64,000 nucleotides of DNA from Ruegeria sp. HKCCD4315 (GCF_013112245.1 NZ_WVRN01000002.1:833373-897372); one strand, 5' to 3'. Shown: positions 17,304 to 26,527, counted from the first letter of the stretch. Numbers and translations: made by a program. The notes: generated from the letters alone by a model not told the origin.

Positions 17304-18977
17304 ATGCCAATAAAACCACCCGTCACCGACCTACCCATCAAAACCGCCGACAGCGGGTTCTACCGTGGTTTCACAAAAGACGTGACCATCACTGCCAAGC
17401 TGCTGATTGGTGCCCTCGTCATTTGGGCCGTGGCCTTTCCTGACAATGCCGCTTCGGTTCTGTCCGGATTGAATTCGTTGATCCTGGCGTCGTTCAACTT
17501 CTGGTACGTCTATGTGATGGCCTTCTTCTTCCTGACCTGCATCGTTCTTGCGATCCTGCCGGTGTCGGGGCGCATGAAACTTGGCCGCCCGGAAGACCAA
17601 CCTGAATTCTCGCGCTTTTCATGGTTTTCGATGATGTTCGGGGCGGGCATCGGTATCGGGATGCTGACCTATGCAACCGGTGAGCCGATCTATCACTTCC
17701 AAACCAATCCAGACATCATCCAAGGCCTTGCAGAAGGATCCACGCAAGAGGCCGTGCGTTCGGCCTATAAATGGTCGTTCTCACATTGGGGCCTGCACGC
17801 GTGGGCCAGCTATGCCATCGTTGGCCTTGCGCTGGCCTATTTTTCGTTCCGGCGCGGCCTGCCGCTGACCATCCGGTCGGCGCTGACACCGATCTTCGGA
17901 AAATCGCTGTCCGGCCCGTTGGGTCACGTCATCGACGTAGTTGCCGTTGTCGCCACCGTTCTGGGTGTTGCGCAGACGCTTGGCTTTGGCGTCAACCAGT
18001 TCATTGCGGGGCTGCATCGGATCGGTTTCGGGGACTGGCTTCTGACCGACGCGGGTGATCCGACCAAAGTGGCGATCGCCGTCGCGCTGTTGATCATTGT
18101 CGGTGCGTCCACACTGTCGGCGTTGTCCGGAGTAGGAAAAGGCATCAAATGGCTCTCTAACATCAATATGGCGCTCAGCTTTGCATTGCTTGCCTTCTTC
18201 TTGTTCTTCGGCTCGACCTTTTTTGGCCTGCAGGCGCTGTTTGTCGGCATCTACGACTACCTGATCGCAACACCAGCCCTCTTGTTTACCGTCTGGAACA
18301 GCGACGGGGTGGATGGATCGGTCGCAAGTCAACTGGCCGGATGGCAGGGCGGCTGGACCGTGTTCTATTGGGCTTGGTGGATTGCATTTGCACCCTTTGT
18401 CGGCGTCTTCCTGGCGCGCATTTCCAAGGGCCGAACCATTCGCGAATATGTGCTTGGCGCGGCAATCGTACCGTCCGTCATGTGCTTTGTCTGGTTCGCC
18501 CTGGTTGGCGGTACAGCGATCGAGCTTGAGCTTTCGGGCGTCGCGGACAATGCAATCATTGGCACCGGGCTTTCGGATCAGCTTTTCGCGACCCTTTCGG
18601 TCATGCTGAGCGAAACCATGGCCTGGGTGTTTGCGATCATGGTCGTCGTGCTGTTGCTCACCTACCTGGTAACCTCGGCGGACTCGGCGGTGCTGATCAT
18701 CAACACCATCAATGCCGCTGGCGACGAAGGCCCCAAGGCGCGGCCGCACATTCTGTTCTGGGGTGCTGCCCTGGCGCTGGTCGTGGGCGCATTGCTGATG
18801 ATTGGTGGCCTCGGGGCGATCCAGACAGCCATGATCATCGGCGCATTGCCATTCAGCGTGGTCATGGTTCTGATGGGAATTTCGGTCCTCAAAGCAATCT
18901 GGCGGGACAGCCAGCGCGAAAAGCTGGGCCTGTCGGTCTTTGACGAAGAAGAGGCCGAAGCGACCCCGGCAGAATAA
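17304..18977 (+). CDS. BCCT-family betaine/carnitine/choline transporter
   Basis: A 557-residue inner-membrane carrier with about 12 hydrophobic helices. GAGIGIGMLTYATGEPIYHF is the glycine-rich unwound helix of the BetP/BetT family. TVFYWAWWIAFAPFVG near residue 350 contains the family's tryptophan motif, which forms the aromatic cage for trimethylammonium groups. No long C-terminal osmosensing domain is present, suggesting nutrient uptake rather than osmotic control. A GGGAGG ribosome site precedes the ATG. It lies 34 bases after the aldehyde dehydrogenase gene and supplies the quaternary amine handled by the Rieske oxygenase and the divergent demethylase operon. Substrate choice among glycine betaine, carnitine and proline betaines cannot be read directly. 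Confidence 0.93.
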   Translation: MPIKPPVTDLPIKTADSGFYRGFTKDVTITAKLLIGALVIWAVAFPDNAASVLSGLNSLILASFNFWYVYVMAFFFLTCIVLAILPVSGRMKLGRPEDQPEFSRFSWFSMMFGAGIGIGMLTYATGEPIYHFQTNPDIIQGLAEGSTQEAVRSAYKWSFSHWGLHAWASYAIVGLALAYFSFRRGLPLTIRSALTPIFGKSLSGPLGHVIDVVAVVATVLGVAQTLGFGVNQFIAGLHRIGFGDWLLTDAGDPTKVAIAVALLIIVGASTLSALSGVGKGIKWLSNINMALSFALLAFFLFFGSTFFGLQALFVGIYDYLIATPALLFTVWNSDGVDGSVASQLAGWQGGWTVFYWAWWIAFAPFVGVFLARISKGRTIREYVLGAAIVPSVMCFVWFALVGGTAIELELSGVADNAIIGTGLSDQLFATLSVMLSETMAWVFAIMVVVLLLTYLVTSADSAVLIINTINAAGDEGPKARPHILFWGAALALVVGALLMIGGLGAIQTAMIIGALPFSVVMVLMGISVLKAIWRDSQREKLGLSVFDEEEAEATPAE

Positions 18978-18988
18978 TCAAACCCATC

Positions 18989-19016
18989 CGGGCCGGTCAT
19001 AGTACAGGCCGGCCCG
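18989..19016 (+). other. GC-rich intercistronic hairpin
   Basis: Arms CGGGCCGG (18989-18996) and CCGGCCCG (19009-19016) are perfect inverted repeats with a 12-base loop, between the BCCT and CMD genes. No T run follows, so RNA processing or stabilisation is as likely as termination. Confidence 0.5.
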
Positions 19017-19035
19017 TTCACCAAAGGAGAACGAA

Positions 19036-19419
19036 ATGGACGACAACTTGTTCGAACACGGCCTGAAACAGCGCAAATCCACGCTGGGTGCCGAATATGT
19101 TGAAAAGAACCTTGCAGCCGCGGATGACTTCACCCGCCCCTTCCAAGAGGCCATGACAGCATGGTGCTGGGGTTTTGGCTGGGGCGACGACACGATTGAC
19201 CACAAGACACGGTCGATGCTGAACCTCACCATGATCGGCGCGCTGGGCAAGATGCATGAATGGGAAATTCACTGCAACGGCGCTCTGAACAACGGCGTGA
19301 CCAAAGAAGAAATCCGCTCGATCATTCACGTGATCGGCATCTATTGCGGTGTCCCGCAATCGCTGGAGTGTTTCCGTGTCGCTCGCAAGGTGCTGACCGA
19401 ACGCGGGTTGCTGGACTAA
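19036..19419 (+). CDS. Carboxymuconolactone decarboxylase (CMD) family protein
   Basis: A 127-residue all-alpha protein of the AhpD/CMD superfamily. NLTMIGALGKMHEWEIHCNGALNNGVTKEEI in outline is the family core, with the conserved Glu/His region. The AhpD CxxC pair is absent, so it is closer to the 4-carboxymuconolactone decarboxylase subgroup. No other beta-ketoadipate pathway gene is nearby, so that exact activity is doubtful; such small CMD proteins often occur in catabolic operons with unknown roles. AAGGAG precedes the ATG. It is the last gene of the rightward betaine operon and is followed by a terminator. Confidence 0.82.
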   Translation: MDDNLFEHGLKQRKSTLGAEYVEKNLAAADDFTRPFQEAMTAWCWGFGWGDDTIDHKTRSMLNLTMIGALGKMHEWEIHCNGALNNGVTKEEIRSIIHVIGIYCGVPQSLECFRVARKVLTERGLLD

Positions 19420-19449
19420 GCTCGCGTCACAATTTCCTTCACTTCAGTT

Positions 19450-19481
19450 AAGGGGTCCTCGCACACAGTCGGGACCCTTTT
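19450..19481 (+). terminator. Terminator after the betaine operon
   Basis: Stem AAGGGGTCC (19450-19458) pairs with GGACCCTTT (19472-19480), one G-T wobble, 13-base loop, followed by further T residues. It lies between convergent operons and can serve the rightward one. A T-rich stretch follows at 19483-19488. Confidence 0.65.
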
Positions 19482-19522
19482 CCTTTTTGAAAAGGATCAC
19501 CAGAGCGGCAACCGCGCCAGAC

Positions 19523-20647
19523 TCAAAAACCGCGCTGCGCAAGGCTGGTCCAGAACGCAATTCCGTATCTGATCGCTTCATCGTTGAAATCATAGGACGG
19601 GTTGTGAAGCGGCATTGCATTGTTCCCTTCCAACCCGTTTCCCATGAGAATAAACGCGCCAGGGCGATGCATGAGAAACTCGGCAAAATCCTCCGAGAAG
19701 CCAACTCGGCCAAATTCAGCATCAAGCGTCCCAACTTTGCCAGCTGCGTCCGAGATCGCATCAGTGGCTCTGGCATCGTTTATTAAAGGACGAAACGATG
19801 TGGAGTAATCGACCTCTGACACCGCACCCTGTGCCGCACTAACCCCGTCGACAATGGCGCGCATTCTGCGCTCGATGCATTCCGACACATCTTTGGAAAA
19901 CCCCCTGCAATCCCCGCGTATGGTGACATTGCTCGGCAGGATGTTGCGTGCACCGTCTGTCAGGAATTCTGTAATTGAAACCACGCCATGTTCCCGGGGC
20001 GGTAGGGAACGCGAAACGATAGATTGCAATTGCATGACAATCGCCGCCCCGGTCACGATCGGATCGACGCCCTTCTCTGGCATGGAAGCATGACCCCCCT
20101 GCCCCTGAATGCGGATTTCAAAATTGTCCTCGAATGCGCAGAAAGGCCCCGCCTGGGTCGCGAAATACCCAAGCTCCATTCCCGGCATGTTGTGAAGCCC
20201 AAAGATTGCAGACATGGGGAATCGTTCGAACAAACCGTCAGCGATCATCGCGGTGGCCCCATTTCCGTTCTCTTCATCCGGCTGGAAAATGAAGTGAACG
20301 GTCCGGTCCAACGATGTGTCCGCAGCAAGCGACAAAGCAGCACCAAGCAGCATTGTGCTATGCCCGTCATGACCGCAACCGTGGAACTTGCCCTCTGTTT
20401 TCGACCGGTAGGGCAAATTGGTCATTTCGTGAATTGGCAGCGCGTCCATGTCGGCACGAAACCCGATTGCGGTCTCACCAGGACCACGGCGCAAGGTGGC
20501 AACAATTCCGGTTCGACCCACGCCTCGGGTGACTTCGAGCCCGGCGCGGTCCAACTCGGCCGCGATCAAATCGGGGGTCCGGTCAAGGTCGAACCCGGTT
20601 TCCGGATGGGCATGAAGATCGCGACGAAACGCAACAAGATCAAGCAT
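19523..20647 (-). CDS. M20-family amidohydrolase (hippurate/N-acyl amino acid hydrolase type)
   Basis: A 374-residue M20D-type metallohydrolase that would cleave an N-acyl or amidine-type bond. Metal and catalytic motifs are RADMDALP (about 70-77), HGCGHDGHST (about 92-101), QPDEENG (about 128-134, tandem Glu in place) and GLHNMPG. A dimerisation lid domain occupies the middle third. The ATG at 20647 has AGGGGG eight bases upstream; upstream in-frame ATGs fall inside the ammonia-lyase gene. It overlaps that gene's stop by 8 bases. Homologues include hippurate hydrolase, IAA-conjugate hydrolases and N-acetyl-diaminopimelate deacetylase. With a diaminopropionate ammonia-lyase-like partner, it may release a free diamino acid from an acylated form, which is inference. 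Confidence 0.87.
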   Translation of the reverse strand: MLDLVAFRRDLHAHPETGFDLDRTPDLIAAELDRAGLEVTRGVGRTGIVATLRRGPGETAIGFRADMDALPIHEMTNLPYRSKTEGKFHGCGHDGHSTMLLGAALSLAADTSLDRTVHFIFQPDEENGNGATAMIADGLFERFPMSAIFGLHNMPGMELGYFATQAGPFCAFEDNFEIRIQGQGGHASMPEKGVDPIVTGAAIVMQLQSIVSRSLPPREHGVVSITEFLTDGARNILPSNVTIRGDCRGFSKDVSECIERRMRAIVDGVSAAQGAVSEVDYSTSFRPLINDARATDAISDAAGKVGTLDAEFGRVGFSEDFAEFLMHRPGAFILMGNGLEGNNAMPLHNPSYDFNDEAIRYGIAFWTSLAQRGF

Positions 20648-21650
20648 CAGAAACGCCCCCTTCGGACAAGATGACCAATGGCAAATCATCGTCGCCCTCA
20701 AGGCAGGCGGCAAGCCCGGCTGCTCCGGATGGCGTTGTCGAGAAACCCAAATCCAAGGCGCTGTTTACAGCGTTCTGAGCCTGTTGGTCACTGATTGTAA
20801 CCCAGTCATCTGCACAGCGCTTCAAGATATCCAAAGCCAGCATGGATGGCGTTTTGCAATCCAAACGCCCCATATTTGAAACGGGCCCTTCAACCGTAAG
20901 GATTTCTCCGGCTCGGGCGCTTTCCTTCAGACAGGGTGCAGCATCTGGTTCAACAACTATGATCTTTGGTTGCACTGGCCAGTTGGACCGGATCATATAG
21001 GCAATGCCCGCGGCCAGCCCGCCAACACCCGCCTGCAGGTACACGTGGCTCGGCCAATTTGCGTACACTTCTAAATCGTGGCGCATTTCTTCAGCAATGA
21101 CAGTATAACCCTCCATCACCAATCGCGGAGGCTCGGTATATCCCGGCCACGACCCATCGGCGAGGTGAATGGCACCGGTTGCTTCGGCGTCGGCGATGGC
21201 TGCGGCGACGCTTGCTTCATAGTCACTGCCGGATCGAACAACATCTGCGCCTTTCGCCCGAAGACGAACGGCAAACTCTTCGGGGACTGTTTCGGCAAGA
21301 TGGATGCGTGCCGTTGCACCAAAGAGCTGCGCCCCAGCGGCCACGGCCATGCCGTGATTTCCTGCGCTGGCGCACACAAAAGTCATTGATCGCGCCGCGT
21401 CCTTTATGGGATCGCTCAGAAAGGCGCTGGGGGTCAAAGAACGACCAACACGCGCTTCGATCAGCTTGGCAACAGCGTAAACACCGCCCAAAGCTTTGAA
21501 CGCACCCAGGCCCATCCTGTTGGTTTCATCCTTGATCAGGATCGTTCGCCCCTTGAAACTGCGGGTTTCCAATGGGCTCGGTTTATATGCAGGACATTCC
21601 GCCAGCAGCGCCAGCGGCTTTGCCACATCGAGTTTGTTACTGTTTTCCAT
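20640..21650 (-). CDS. Diaminopropionate ammonia-lyase-like PLP enzyme
   Basis: A 336-residue fold-type II PLP enzyme that eliminates ammonia from an amino acid. The Schiff-base lysine is in KDETNRMGLGAFKALGG (the K of AFK), whose surroundings are more like diaminopropionate ammonia-lyase than threonine dehydratase. ASAGNHGMAVA holds the substrate carboxylate loop, GVGGLAAG the phosphate loop and SEGG the C-terminal cofactor site. It is shorter than E. coli YgeX-type enzymes (about 400), with the N-terminus trimmed. The ATG at 21650 is preferred over a GTG at 21668; neither has a strong ribosome site. It is divergent from an Lrp regulator and coupled to the M20 hydrolase. Substrates could be 2,3-diaminopropionate or another beta-substituted amino acid. 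Confidence 0.82.
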   Translation of the reverse strand: MENSNKLDVAKPLALLAECPAYKPSPLETRSFKGRTILIKDETNRMGLGAFKALGGVYAVAKLIEARVGRSLTPSAFLSDPIKDAARSMTFVCASAGNHGMAVAAGAQLFGATARIHLAETVPEEFAVRLRAKGADVVRSGSDYEASVAAAIADAEATGAIHLADGSWPGYTEPPRLVMEGYTVIAEEMRHDLEVYANWPSHVYLQAGVGGLAAGIAYMIRSNWPVQPKIIVVEPDAAPCLKESARAGEILTVEGPVSNMGRLDCKTPSMLALDILKRCADDWVTISDQQAQNAVNSALDLGFSTTPSGAAGLAACLEGDDDLPLVILSEGGVSDA

Positions 21651-21736
21651 GATCAGAGTTTTACGCACAAGCTGTGATCGATTATGGTCACATTTACCGA
21701 TTTTTCGGGAAACTTTTTCACATCAAGGAAATCTTT

Positions 21737-22213
21737 GTGAAACTCGACCAATTTGACCTCAGCCTGCTGCACCTGATGCAACGTGATGCCAAAATGGGGC
21801 TGGAAGCGCTTGCATCCGAAACAGGCTTATCGGTCGCATCCGTTCAAAGGCGCCTGAAGGCGCTCAGAGCTTCTGGTGCCATTCACTCGGAAGTGGCAAT
21901 CGTCGACCCGAAAAAGTTGGGCTTTGCAATGAGCTTAGTTGTCATGGTCGAGTTGGAACGCGAACGCCAGGATCAGATCGACGCTTTTTCGCGACAGGCA
22001 CAGGCCGAGCCAAGGGTGCAGCAGTGCTATTACATCACAGGTGACGCGGACTTCTGCCTGATCTGTACGGCGCGTGATATGGATGATTTTGAAGAGCTTA
22101 CCAAAAAGCTGTTCTTCGACAATTCAAACGTCCGCCGGTTTCGCACCTCTGTTGTGATGGGGCGAAAGAAAGTCGGTTTGGGCATTCCTTTAAGAGATCA
22201 GGACACAGGTTAG
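21737..22213 (+). CDS. Lrp/AsnC-family transcriptional regulator
   Basis: A 158-residue Lrp-type regulator starting at a GTG at 21737, chosen because AAGGA lies 7 bases upstream and the protein then begins with the classic LDQFDLSLLHLMQRDAK. The helix-turn-helix is at about residues 20-50 (LASETGLSVASVQRRLKAL), followed by the RAM ligand-binding domain (about 65-145; YYITGDADFCLI). It is divergent from the ammonia-lyase/M20 pair and probably controls it in response to an amino acid. It ends against a strong hairpin shared with the convergent serine-cycle operon. Confidence 0.9.
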   Translation: MKLDQFDLSLLHLMQRDAKMGLEALASETGLSVASVQRRLKALRASGAIHSEVAIVDPKKLGFAMSLVVMVELERERQDQIDAFSRQAQAEPRVQQCYYITGDADFCLICTARDMDDFEELTKKLFFDNSNVRRFRTSVVMGRKKVGLGIPLRDQDTG

Positions 22214-22242
22214 GGCCAAATGCGTTTCCGGTATCGGTGGGA

Positions 22243-22287
22243 GGCAAAGACCAAGATCGCGCGTGCGCATTTGATTTGGTCTTTGCC
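22243..22287. terminator. Bidirectional hairpin between lrp-type gene and mcl1
   Basis: A perfect 12-base inverted repeat, GGCAAAGACCAA (22243-22254) and TTGGTCTTTGCC (22276-22287), encloses a 21-base loop that can itself pair. It sits between two convergent genes, and T-rich sequence within the arms suits termination in either direction. Confidence 0.65.
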
Positions 22288-22299
22288 CTGTCACTTCAT

Positions 22300-23277
22300 T
22301 TACGCCGCCGCAATCTGGCTTGCTTTCTCAACCAGCACTTCCGCTTGGCGGATTGAGGCGTAGTCGATCAACCGGCCGTCCAAAGATACGGCTCCTTTCC
22401 CATCCGCTTCGGCCTCGGCCATGGCGACAAGAATGCGCTGAGCCTTGGTCACTTCGGCGTCGGACGGCGACATAACTTCGTTTGCCAAGGCAATCTGGCT
22501 GGGGTGAATTGCCCATTTCCCTTCGCACCCCAAAACAGCAGCACGTTTGGCGGCAGCTTTATAGCCGTCAGGGTCCTGGAAATCTCCGAACGGCCCGTCG
22601 ATTGGGCGCAGGCCGTTGGCGCGGGCAGCGACCACCATACGCGCCAGCGCATAGTGCCACATGTCGCCCCAATGTGTCAGGCGGCCCCCATCGGCATCCG
22701 CATCGGTCAGCACTGAATAATCGGGGTTCACACCGCCGATAATGGTCGTGCGTGCACGTGTCGACGCCGCATAATCGGCAACTCCAAAATGAAGGCTTTC
22801 GTTGCGCCTAGAAGCGGCAGCAATCTCGCTTACGTTTTGCATACCCAGCGCAGTTTCGATGATGTGTTCGAACCCGATCCGCTTGTTGTAACCCTTGGCA
22901 TCCTCGATTTGCGTGACCAGCATATCAACAGCATAGACGTCAGCAGCGGTTCCAACCTTGGGGATCATGATCAGATCCAGCCGAGCGCCAGCCTGTTCAA
23001 CAACATCCACCACATCGCGGTACATGTAGTGGGTGTCCAGCCCGTTGATGCGTACCGACATGGTCTTGTTGCCCCAGTCGATGTCGTTCAACGCCTGAAT
23101 GATGTTCTTGCGGGCCTGTTCCTTTTCGTCCGGTGCGACGGCATCTTCCAAATCCAGGAAGATAACGTCCACATCCGATTTTGCCGCTTTTTCAAACATT
23201 CCGGGCTGGCTGCCGGGAACGGCAAGCTCGCTGCGGTTCAGACGGGCTGGGGCTTGTTCAATAGAATGAAAACTCAT
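22300..23277 (-). CDS. mcl1: L-malyl-CoA/beta-methylmalyl-CoA lyase (Mcl1)
   Basis: A 325-residue CitE-superfamily lyase that splits L-malyl-CoA into acetyl-CoA and glyoxylate, the last step of the serine cycle; Rhodobacter Mcl1 also handles beta-methylmalyl-CoA. Blocks that match Mcl1 from memory are NRSELAVPGSQPGMFEKA, LDLEDAVAPDEK, VRINGLDT, YRDVVDVVEQAGARLD, GPFGDF and GKWAIHPSQIALANEV. The ATG at 23277 has AAGGA eight bases upstream; the longer frame to 23421 runs into glyA. It is the last gene of the leftward sgaA-mtkA-mtkB-hprA-glyA-mcl1 operon and is followed by a strong hairpin. A second, distinct CitE-like lyase lies at 1-717. Confidence 0.9.
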   Translation of the reverse strand: MSFHSIEQAPARLNRSELAVPGSQPGMFEKAAKSDVDVIFLDLEDAVAPDEKEQARKNIIQALNDIDWGNKTMSVRINGLDTHYMYRDVVDVVEQAGARLDLIMIPKVGTAADVYAVDMLVTQIEDAKGYNKRIGFEHIIETALGMQNVSEIAAASRRNESLHFGVADYAASTRARTTIIGGVNPDYSVLTDADADGGRLTHWGDMWHYALARMVVAARANGLRPIDGPFGDFQDPDGYKAAAKRAAVLGCEGKWAIHPSQIALANEVMSPSDAEVTKAQRILVAMAEAEADGKGAVSLDGRLIDYASIRQAEVLVEKASQIAAA

Positions 23278-23294
23278 GTGTTGGGTCCTTGGCC

Positions 23295-24590
23295 TTACAA
23301 GTTCGGATAGATTGGGAAGCGGGCGCAGAGGTCTGCGACCTCGGCTTTGACCTTGGCTTCGACGGCGCCGTTGCCGTCTTCGCCATTGGCAGCCAGGCCG
23401 TCGACCACTTCGATGATCCAATCGGCGATCTGGCGGAACTCGACCTCGCCAAAGCCGCGGGTGGTGCCGGCGGGTGAGCCCAGACGGATGCCCGAGGTAA
23501 CGGTCGGTTTTTCGGGGTCAAACGGTACGCCGTTCTTGTTGCAGGTGATATGCGCCCGGCCCAGAGCCTTCTCGGTCGCATTGCCCTTCACGCCTTTAGG
23601 GCGCAGGTCGACCAGCACCACATGGGTGTCGGTGCCATGGGTCACCGTGTCCAGACCGCCCTTGATCAGCTGGTCCGACAGCGCTTGCGCGTTGGTAATG
23701 ACCTGCTGGATATAGGTTTTGAACTCGGGCCGCAGGGCTTCGCCAAAGGCCACGGCCTTACCGGCGATCACATGCATCAGCGGGCCACCCTGAATGCCGG
23801 GGAAGATCGCCGAATTCACTTTCTTAGCGATATCTTCATCATTGGTCAGGATCATACCCCCACGCGGTCCACGCAAGGTCTTGTGGGTCGTCGTGGTCGC
23901 CACATGCGCATGCGGGAAGGGGCTGGGGTGCTCACCCGCCGCAACCAGACCGGCGAAATGCGCCATGTCTACGTGCAGATAGGCACCCACCATGTCGGCG
24001 ATCTGGCGCATGCGGGCAAAGTCGATCTGGCGCGGGATAGCCGAGCCGCCGGCGATGATCAGCTTGGGCTGGTGCTCTTTCGCCAGCGCCTCGACCTGAT
24101 CATAGTCCAGCATGTTGTCTTCTTTGCGGACGCCGTATTGCACCGCGTTGAACCACTTGCCCGACTGGTTCGGGCGCGCGCCGTGGGTCAGGTGACCACC
24201 GGCATCCAGGCTCATGCCCAGAATGGTGTCACCGGGCTGGATCAGCGCCTGGAACACACCCTGGTTGGCCTGAGAGCCCGAGTTCGGCTGCACGTTGGCA
24301 AAGCCGCAGCCAAACAGTTCCTTGGCCCGGTCGATGGCCAGGTTCTCGGCAATATCGACAAACTGGCAACCGCCATAGTAGCGCCGACCGGGATAACCTT
24401 CGGCGTATTTGTTGGTCATCACCGAGCCCTGCGCTTCCATCACGGCGGCAGAGACGATGTTCTCGGACGCGATCAGCTCGATCTCGTCGCGCTGACGGCC
24501 CAGCTCGGACGTGATCGAGCCAAAAAGCTCAGGGTCACGGTCCGACAGGGACTGGGTGAAAAATCCGTCTGTACGGTGCGGCGCATTCAC
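23295..24590 (-). CDS. glyA: Serine hydroxymethyltransferase
   Basis: A 431-residue PLP enzyme that joins glycine and methylene-tetrahydrofolate to give serine. The PLP lysine is in [40 protein letters not shown] and [11 protein letters not shown] are invariant family blocks. The start is a GTG at 24590 with AGGAG nine bases upstream. Length is standard. Because it sits inside a serine-cycle operon, this is probably a dedicated copy beside a housekeeping chromosomal glyA, which is inference. It supplies serine for the serine-glyoxylate aminotransferase encoded at the operon's head. Confidence 0.96.
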   Translation of the reverse strand: MNAPHRTDGFFTQSLSDRDPELFGSITSELGRQRDEIELIASENIVSAAVMEAQGSVMTNKYAEGYPGRRYYGGCQFVDIAENLAIDRAKELFGCGFANVQPNSGSQANQGVFQALIQPGDTILGMSLDAGGHLTHGARPNQSGKWFNAVQYGVRKEDNMLDYDQVEALAKEHQPKLIIAGGSAIPRQIDFARMRQIADMVGAYLHVDMAHFAGLVAAGEHPSPFPHAHVATTTTHKTLRGPRGGMILTNDEDIAKKVNSAIFPGIQGGPLMHVIAGKAVAFGEALRPEFKTYIQQVITNAQALSDQLIKGGLDTVTHGTDTHVVLVDLRPKGVKGNATEKALGRAHITCNKNGVPFDPEKPTVTSGIRLGSPAGTTRGFGEVEFRQIADWIIEVVDGLAANGEDGNGAVEAKVKAEVADLCARFPIYPNL

Positions 24591-24614
24591 GGGTCAAATC
24601 TCCTGTGTAAAGGG

Positions 24615-24643
24615 GTCGATGAGGTCCTGAGGGCCGCATCGAC
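24615..24643 (-). other. Intercistronic hairpin between hprA and glyA
   Basis: Arms GTCGATG (24615-24621) and CATCGAC (24637-24643) are perfect inverted repeats in the 78-base gap between hprA and glyA. There is no T run. Its position before the glyA ribosome site suggests RNA processing or a differential expression element. Confidence 0.4.
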
Positions 24644-24668
24644 AAATTCGATTGGTACGTTGGGTGGG

Positions 24669-25640
24669 TCAGATCACCCGATCGCGCGGCTCTCGGCCTT
24701 CAAAGAAGTCACTCAGGTTATCCAAAACCCTGAACCCCATTGCCTCGCGCGCCTCGCGGGTGGCGCTGCCAAGATGCGGCAGCATCACGAGGTTGTCGCA
24801 CTGCAGCAGATCTGCACAGATACGGGGTTCACCATCGAACACATCCAGTGCTGCACCGCCGATCATGTCGAACATAAGCGATTGGACCAGCGCCCGTTCG
24901 TCGACGACTTCACCACGCGCCGTGTTGATCAGGAATGCGTCAGGTTTCATGAGGTCCAACCTGCGCGCATTGATCATGTGGCGGTTCGCAGCCCCACCGG
25001 GGCAATGAAGTGAGACGAAATCGCATTGCGGCAACAACTCATCAATTGACGTGACCTGAGTGGCATTGCACCGCGCCAATACAGCCGGGTCCACCGGGCT
25101 GCGGTTATAGACCAGCACGTCCATGCCAAAGCCGTGATGCGCACGGCGGGCCATCTCCTGACCGATGCGCCCATAGCCGATGATGCCAAGCGTCTTACCG
25201 CTGACTTTGGTCCCCACCAGATGCGTGGGTCGCCAACCGGTCCAGTTTCCGGCGCGCAACTCGCGTTCGCCTTCGCTGGCGCGGCGGGCCGCCATCAGCA
25301 GAAGTGTCATGGCAATGTCCGCCGTGCACTCGGACAGAACATCGGGCGTGTTCGTCACGGTCATACCCAGTTCGCGGGCAGACGGCTCACAGATATGGCT
25401 GTAGCCCACTCCATAATTCGCAAGGATTTTTGTCTGCGCGCCAGATACGTCCAGCGCCTCGGCGCTGAGCGTATCGGTTACCGTAGGCAAGACCGCGTCA
25501 TAGGATTTCAACGCCTGCCGGATTTCGGACGGGGACAAAGGTTTGTCCCCGGTGTTCAGCACGGTGTTATAGTTCTCGGCCAACTGCGCCTCGACGGCAG
25601 CAGGCCAGCGGCGGGTCACAAGAACCGAAGGTTTGACCAT
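24669..25640 (-). CDS. hprA: D-2-hydroxyacid dehydrogenase, probable hydroxypyruvate/glyoxylate reductase
   Basis: A 323-residue NAD(P)H-dependent reductase converting hydroxypyruvate to D-glycerate in the serine cycle. The Rossmann motif is GIIGYGRIGQEMARRA (about 146-161). The catalytic residues are the Arg of INTARGEVV, the Glu of DVFDGEP and the His of MLPHLGS. The ATG at 25640 shares one base with the mtkB stop (TGATG), so the two are coupled; a GTG one codon earlier is also in frame. It lies between malate thiokinase and glyA. Sequence alone does not separate hydroxypyruvate reductase from glyoxylate reductase, but operon context points to the former. Confidence 0.88.
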   Translation of the reverse strand: MVKPSVLVTRRWPAAVEAQLAENYNTVLNTGDKPLSPSEIRQALKSYDAVLPTVTDTLSAEALDVSGAQTKILANYGVGYSHICEPSARELGMTVTNTPDVLSECTADIAMTLLLMAARRASEGERELRAGNWTGWRPTHLVGTKVSGKTLGIIGYGRIGQEMARRAHHGFGMDVLVYNRSPVDPAVLARCNATQVTSIDELLPQCDFVSLHCPGGAANRHMINARRLDLMKPDAFLINTARGEVVDERALVQSLMFDMIGGAALDVFDGEPRICADLLQCDNLVMLPHLGSATREAREAMGFRVLDNLSDFFEGREPRDRVI

Positions 25641-26527
25641 CACGCAGCCTCCATCACACGCGCAATTGTTTCACCAATCACGGCAGGGTTTTCCGCCACG
25701 GTCACTCCAGCGGCAGACAGGATTTCGACCTTCTCGCTGGCGCTTTCGCCAAAGGCCGAGATGATCGCACCTGCATGGCCCATGGTCCGCCCTTTCGGAG
25801 CAGTCAGGCCCGCAACATAGGCGATCACCGGTTTGGTGATGTGGTCACGAATATACTCTGCCGCCTCGGCTTCCTGCGGGCCGCCAATCTCACCAATCAT
25901 GGCGATGACATGGGTGTCTTCGTCGTCTTCGAACCGTTGAAGGATGTCCTTGAACGATGACCCGTTGATGGGGTCGCCCCCGATCCCGACGCTGGTTGAA
26001 ACACCAATCCCGCGCTCTTTCAGCTGCGCTGCGGCCTCATAGCCCAGCGTGCCAGAGCGACCGATGATCCCGACATGCCCCGGCAGGTAGATGTGACCCG
26101 GCATGATCCCCAGCAACGCTTTGCCCGGCGAAATGGTGCCCGCGCAGTTCGGACCGGTCAGAACCATACGTTTGTCCTTGGGGTAACGGTACATGTAACG
26201 TTTCACCCGGATCATGTCTTGCGCCGGGATACCGTCGGTTATGCAAACGCAGTACCGGATACCGGCATCCGCTGCTTCCATGATCGAATCCGCTGCAAAA
26301 GGTGGGGGAACGAAAACAAGGCTGGCATCTGCGCCGGTCGCCTCAACGGCTTGTTTGACGGTGTCAAAAACCGGAACGCCTTCGACGGTTTCACCTCCCT
26401 TGCCGGGAACGACGCCACCTACGACATTCGTGCCATATTTCAGCATGTCTTTGGTGTGAAACCGCGCCATCCGGCCGGTGATGCCCTGTACGATGACACG
26501 CGAGTCGCGATCGAGAAGAATGCTCAT
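25640..26527 (-). CDS. mtkB: Malate-CoA ligase (malate thiokinase) alpha subunit
   Basis: A 295-residue succinyl-CoA-synthetase-alpha-like protein; with MtkA it makes malyl-CoA from malate, ATP and CoA. N-terminal CoA-binding Rossmann sequence: VIVQGITGRMARFHTKDML. The phosphorylated histidine is in TMGHAGAIIS. GPNCAGTISPGK and YLPGHVGIIGRSGTLGYE are family blocks. The ATG at 26527 overlaps the mtkA stop by one base (TAATG). Linkage to mcl1, sgaA, hprA and glyA, and the absence of other TCA genes, favours malate thiokinase over succinate-CoA ligase. Confidence 0.9.
   Translation of the reverse strand: MSILLDRDSRVIVQGITGRMARFHTKDMLKYGTNVVGGVVPGKGGETVEGVPVFDTVKQAVEATGADASLVFVPPPFAADSIMEAADAGIRYCVCITDGIPAQDMIRVKRYMYRYPKDKRMVLTGPNCAGTISPGKALLGIMPGHIYLPGHVGIIGRSGTLGYEAAAQLKERGIGVSTSVGIGGDPINGSSFKDILQRFEDDEDTHVIAMIGEIGGPQEAEAAEYIRDHITKPVIAYVAGLTAPKGRTMGHAGAIISAFGESASEKVEILSAAGVTVAENPAVIGETIARVMEAA

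Noticed and set aside
23550..25013. Rightward open frame of 487 codons across glyA and hprA
   Set aside because: It is antisense to two clearly conserved genes, has no ribosome site or recognisable domain, and arises from codon bias on the other strand.
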